Assembly (NCBI GenBank): GCA_009760855.2
Contig: WPIO01000055.1
Span: 977,501-987,500 of the forward strand
Direction: 5' to 3'
Length of the DNA: 10,000 bases
DNA from: Cristatella mucedo
Lineage: Eukaryota; Bryozoa; Phylactolaemata; Cristatellidae
Under the pieces are notes generated by a model. That model ran no database searches. It had not been told where the DNA came from and saw nothing but the letters and a program-made list of their open reading frames with translations. The position numbers and the translations under genes are program-made. Each line of letters opens with the position of its first letter. Position 1 is the stretch's first letter. Of this stretch, positions 8,291 through 10,000 are shown piece after piece.

Positions 8291-8358
8291 GTATCTTTTT
8301 CAGCCCAACAAATTTAGTACATTTCTGTTAATGTGCACACTGCTATATCCAGTGCACC

Positions 8359-8376
8359 ATGCTGCTGAGGCAGCAT
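8359..8376. repeat. Short hairpin ATGCTGC/GCAGCAT
   Basis: A perfect 7-bp stem with a TGAG loop, between the end of the group C copy and the 3' end of the minus-strand group A copy. It is probably incidental and is given for completeness. Confidence 0.4.
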
Positions 8377-9112
8377 TGAATGGCAAATGCTGCTGCCTTT
8401 ATCGGCAGTTTCCTATATTGCAGGTGTTAATATAATGTAATGTATTTCCGTCTGTAACTTTGCAAAGCCATAAAGACTTTGTGGGTGTTATGCAGCAGAG
8501 TTTTGTATAGCCCACTCACAGCCTAAGCCGGCTTTCGGTACGCATTCGGTAGCCAACAGACTTTGTCTCACGCAACAAAGAGAAAGTTAGAAGCACAGCA
8601 GAGTCAGAAGAGATGTTGAGGAAGTGAGTAGCTTGGAAGTAGCCGCTCAGAGCCGCTGAAAAGGATGAGCCGTAGTCGGCAGCAGGAGAGTAGTTGTTGT
8701 TGCATTAGAGCCGTGGAAGCGAGTTCCATGGTCTAGGACCTGCAGAGCTAAAGCTTCCGTCACCAACAGTCTTTGAGCGCAGGAATGGAGCAGCTAATCT
8801 ATCGTCCATACATGACCTGATGACCTACAGGACCTGAGAGGCGAAGAGGCTGAAACTAATGCAGCAGTTCAGCTAGGTACGAATGAGCCAAGCGGTGGCC
8901 TTGGCCTTGTGGCTCAGCTTAAGAGCTTTGCTCTGTATCCGTTGATCAACCGGCAGCCATCCTAGCTCTTTTAGCAAAGGAGACACGTGCTCAAACCTCT
9001 GGGTCTTGAAGACTAGCCTTGCAGCTATATTCATAGCCAGATGCAGGGGCCTAGTTGCTTTCTTTGGTGGCCCAGCTAAATGGTAATTACAATAATCAAG
9101 CCGAGACAGAAC

Positions 9113-9382
9113 TTAAGAGCTAGTTACATTTTTTGGAAGCCACTGTGAAAGACAGCTCCCAATCTTAGATATTGATCGAACGTGATGGCTAGCTGTAGAA
9201 GCGGTCTTCTGAATGAAGCTTTTAAAATATAGGCAGCTGTCGAAAACGAAACCTAAATTTCGAGCACGTGGTGGTGGCCACACTACAGCATCATCTTCTA
9301 GAAGAGCACAGCTTTTTAATCCAGCTACGCACTTAGGGTGTCCTGTGAGCACCAGTTTGGTTTTAACGTCATTTAGTTTCAA
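9113..9382 (-). pseudogene. Reverse transcriptase fragment (group A LINE), 89 codons
   Basis: Open part of the long group A copy. It begins within the FLKLND block (the methionine arises from TTG-AAA context and is internal). In order it has KLNDVKTKLVLTG (residues 2-14), RNLGFVFDSCLYF (about 41-53) and HHVRSISKIGSCL (about 66-78), the fingers-to-thumb side of a CR1/L2-type reverse transcriptase downstream of YADD. The terminal TAA is a nonsense mutation: in the same frame the protein resumes three codons later with SRLDYCN. The open frame on the other strand (9213-9464) is a shadow. Confidence 0.8.
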
Positions 9383-9463
9383 GAAGTATTCCGAAATCCA
9401 GTATCGAATATCGGCAATGCAAGCATCAGTTTCTCAGTTGCTGCTGAAGATTCCGACGGTTTG

Positions 9464-9534
9464 AATAATAATAATAATAACGCACTCGATAAACTCGAAG
9501 CGCCCTCAGAGAACTCAATCTCTTTCTAGGCGCT
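9464..9534 (-). other. Group B 3' stem-loop and TTA tail (second copy)
   Basis: On the plus strand AGCGCC (9499-9504) pairs exactly with GGCGCT (9529-9534), and AGAGA (9508-9512) pairs with TCTCT (9519-9523) inside it. Between the stem and the (TTA)n tail (minus strand) lie about 18 bases. The same fold is found at 878-913 with substitutions. Recognition of such a hairpin by the element's own reverse transcriptase is known for related LINEs; here it is inferred. Confidence 0.6.
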
Positions 9535-9785
9535 TTACATTTGCTGCAAAGGGAAATGCAATTGAATGGTAAGTAATATCATGCTTGATAAACAACACGA
9601 ATAACATGGTTATGGGTGACATGCACAGGGTCAGCATGCAAATGTGGTTAGTGCCAGCATGCACAGTGTCAGCACGTATAAGCACATGAAGGACAAATTA
9701 AATGCTGTCCTAAATAGGTGTGTTTTTAAGTTCTTTATAAATGTGGTCAAGTCAGGGGATGTTCTGACGCAAGTCGGGAGGACAT
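9464..9785 (-). mobile_element. Group B LINE, short 3' copy nested in group A
   Basis: About 322 bases on the minus strand. They start with SRLASEHPL and LTTFIKNLKTHLFRTAF, the last coding block of the group B LINE (counterpart ATFKKKLKENIF in the copy at the left edge). The group B 3' UTR follows, with the shared runs GCTGACACTGTGCATGCTG, CATGCTGACCCTGTGCATGT and AACCATGTTATTC. It ends in TTATTATTATTATTATT (9480-9464). It carries only the last 30 or so codons, so it arose by strong 5' truncation. GAAT occurs at both ends (9463-9466 and 9786-9789, plus strand) and may be a four-base target duplication. The bases outside these ends join as continuous group A coding sequence. Confidence 0.85.
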
Positions 9786-9875
9786 GAATGATAAGTACAG
9801 CTGAGTATCGTCAGCATAAAAGTGACATCCTGTTTCATTGGCCTTAATCCCTTTGGCACATTTAGCACTTACGCG

Positions 9876-10000
9876 TCCAGCATAGTTTTATAGGCAGCTT
9901 TGTGCGTGGCCCTTACCTTAAGGTTGCTGGCTGGGACGTCAAGCATGGCTGCCTCATACGTCAGAGACCCAAGCAGCTCATCCAAGAGCTGCCCTCCTCA
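9876..10000 (-). other. Exon-like open stretch at the window edge
   Basis: The minus-strand frame from the edge reads LLDELLGSLTYEAAMLDVPA then SNLK, and continues to a TAA near 9875. AACCTTAAG is followed directly by GTAAGG (about 9927-9922), a strong match to the animal splice donor (AG|GTAAG). GGCAG just before CTCTTGGAT could be an acceptor, though the edge hides the pyrimidine tract. The plus strand is also open here (44 codons to the edge), so openness alone proves little. It contains no LINE landmark. I do not recognise the peptide. Confidence 0.25.

Larger units (their letters stand above)
8430..9860 (-). mobile_element. Group A LINE, RT palm to 3' UTR, interrupted by a group B element
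   Basis: The longest LINE copy in the window, read on the minus strand. GIKANETGCHFYADDTQLYL (about 9850-9792) contains the YADD catalytic box of reverse transcriptase (9818-9807). After the group B insertion (9464-9785) it resumes with FKPSESSAATEKL, then DACIADIRYWISEYFLKLND and KTKLVLTG. Next come RNLGFVFDS, HHVRSISKIGSCL and SRLDYCNYHLAGPPKKATRP (RLDYCN at 9103-9086). FEHVSPLLKELGWLPVDQRI follows, then RSCMDDRLAAPFLRSKTVGD, SFSSAGPRPWNSLP and SVGYRMRTES (8562-8530). From 9382 to about 8880 one frame holds with a single stop (TAA, 9113-9115); further stops and frame changes follow. The 3' UTR matches the plus-strand copy and ends near 8430. It is dead. Confidence 0.87.

Noticed and set aside
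9213-9464. 83-codon plus-strand open frame
   Set aside because: Antisense shadow of the reverse-transcriptase fragment on the minus strand.

Overview
The window looks like non-genic DNA from an animal nuclear genome, most likely an invertebrate. A chelicerate such as a tick is my guess from the mix of CR1/L2-type LINE debris, tRNA-derived SINE heads and very long dinucleotide tracts, but nothing here fixes the taxon. There are no bacterial operons, no CRISPR array, no functional tRNA or rRNA gene, and no intact gene that I can identify. What can be recognised is a graveyard of 5'-truncated, frameshifted non-LTR retrotransposons. I label three groups for this report: A, B and C.

Layout. 1-945 (+) is the 3' part of a group B LINE: late reverse-transcriptase region, C-terminal domain, 3' UTR, stem-loop and TTA tail. 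1100-1500 (-) is a group A fragment. 1585-3185 holds two tRNA-like SINE heads in opposite orientation (about 1985-2100 + and 2690-2790 -). Between them is an unexplained 123-codon open frame on the minus strand (2242-2613). 3188-3250 is a GAATTAC-rich degenerate repeat, and 3660-4140 is a CpG-rich block with three CACGTG boxes. 4140-5127 is featureless. A pure (TA)n tract of 153 bp (5128-5280) and a (CT)n tract of about 204 bp (5675-5878) bracket a second unexplained minus-strand open frame (5452-5661). 5880-6640 is GC-rich at first, then AT-rich, and holds a nested inverted repeat.

6735-7177 (+) is a group A C-terminus plus 3' UTR, with an intact 120-codon frame. 7330-8290 (+) is a badly decayed LINE, group C. 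8430-9860 (-) is the longest group A copy. It is interrupted by a group B element (9464-9785, same strand) inserted between the YADD box and the segment that follows it. Taking the B element out restores continuity of the A reading frame across the junction, which gives the order of events: A landed first, B later.

The last 125 bases contain an exon-like open stretch on the minus strand ending in a good splice-donor sequence, which cannot be resolved at the window edge. The elements do not cooperate as a pathway. The two group B 3' ends share a short stem-loop next to the TTA tail, as expected of LINEs whose reverse transcriptase recognises its own RNA 3' end. The SINEs would have depended on such a LINE in trans, but I see no shared tail that ties them to A, B or C.
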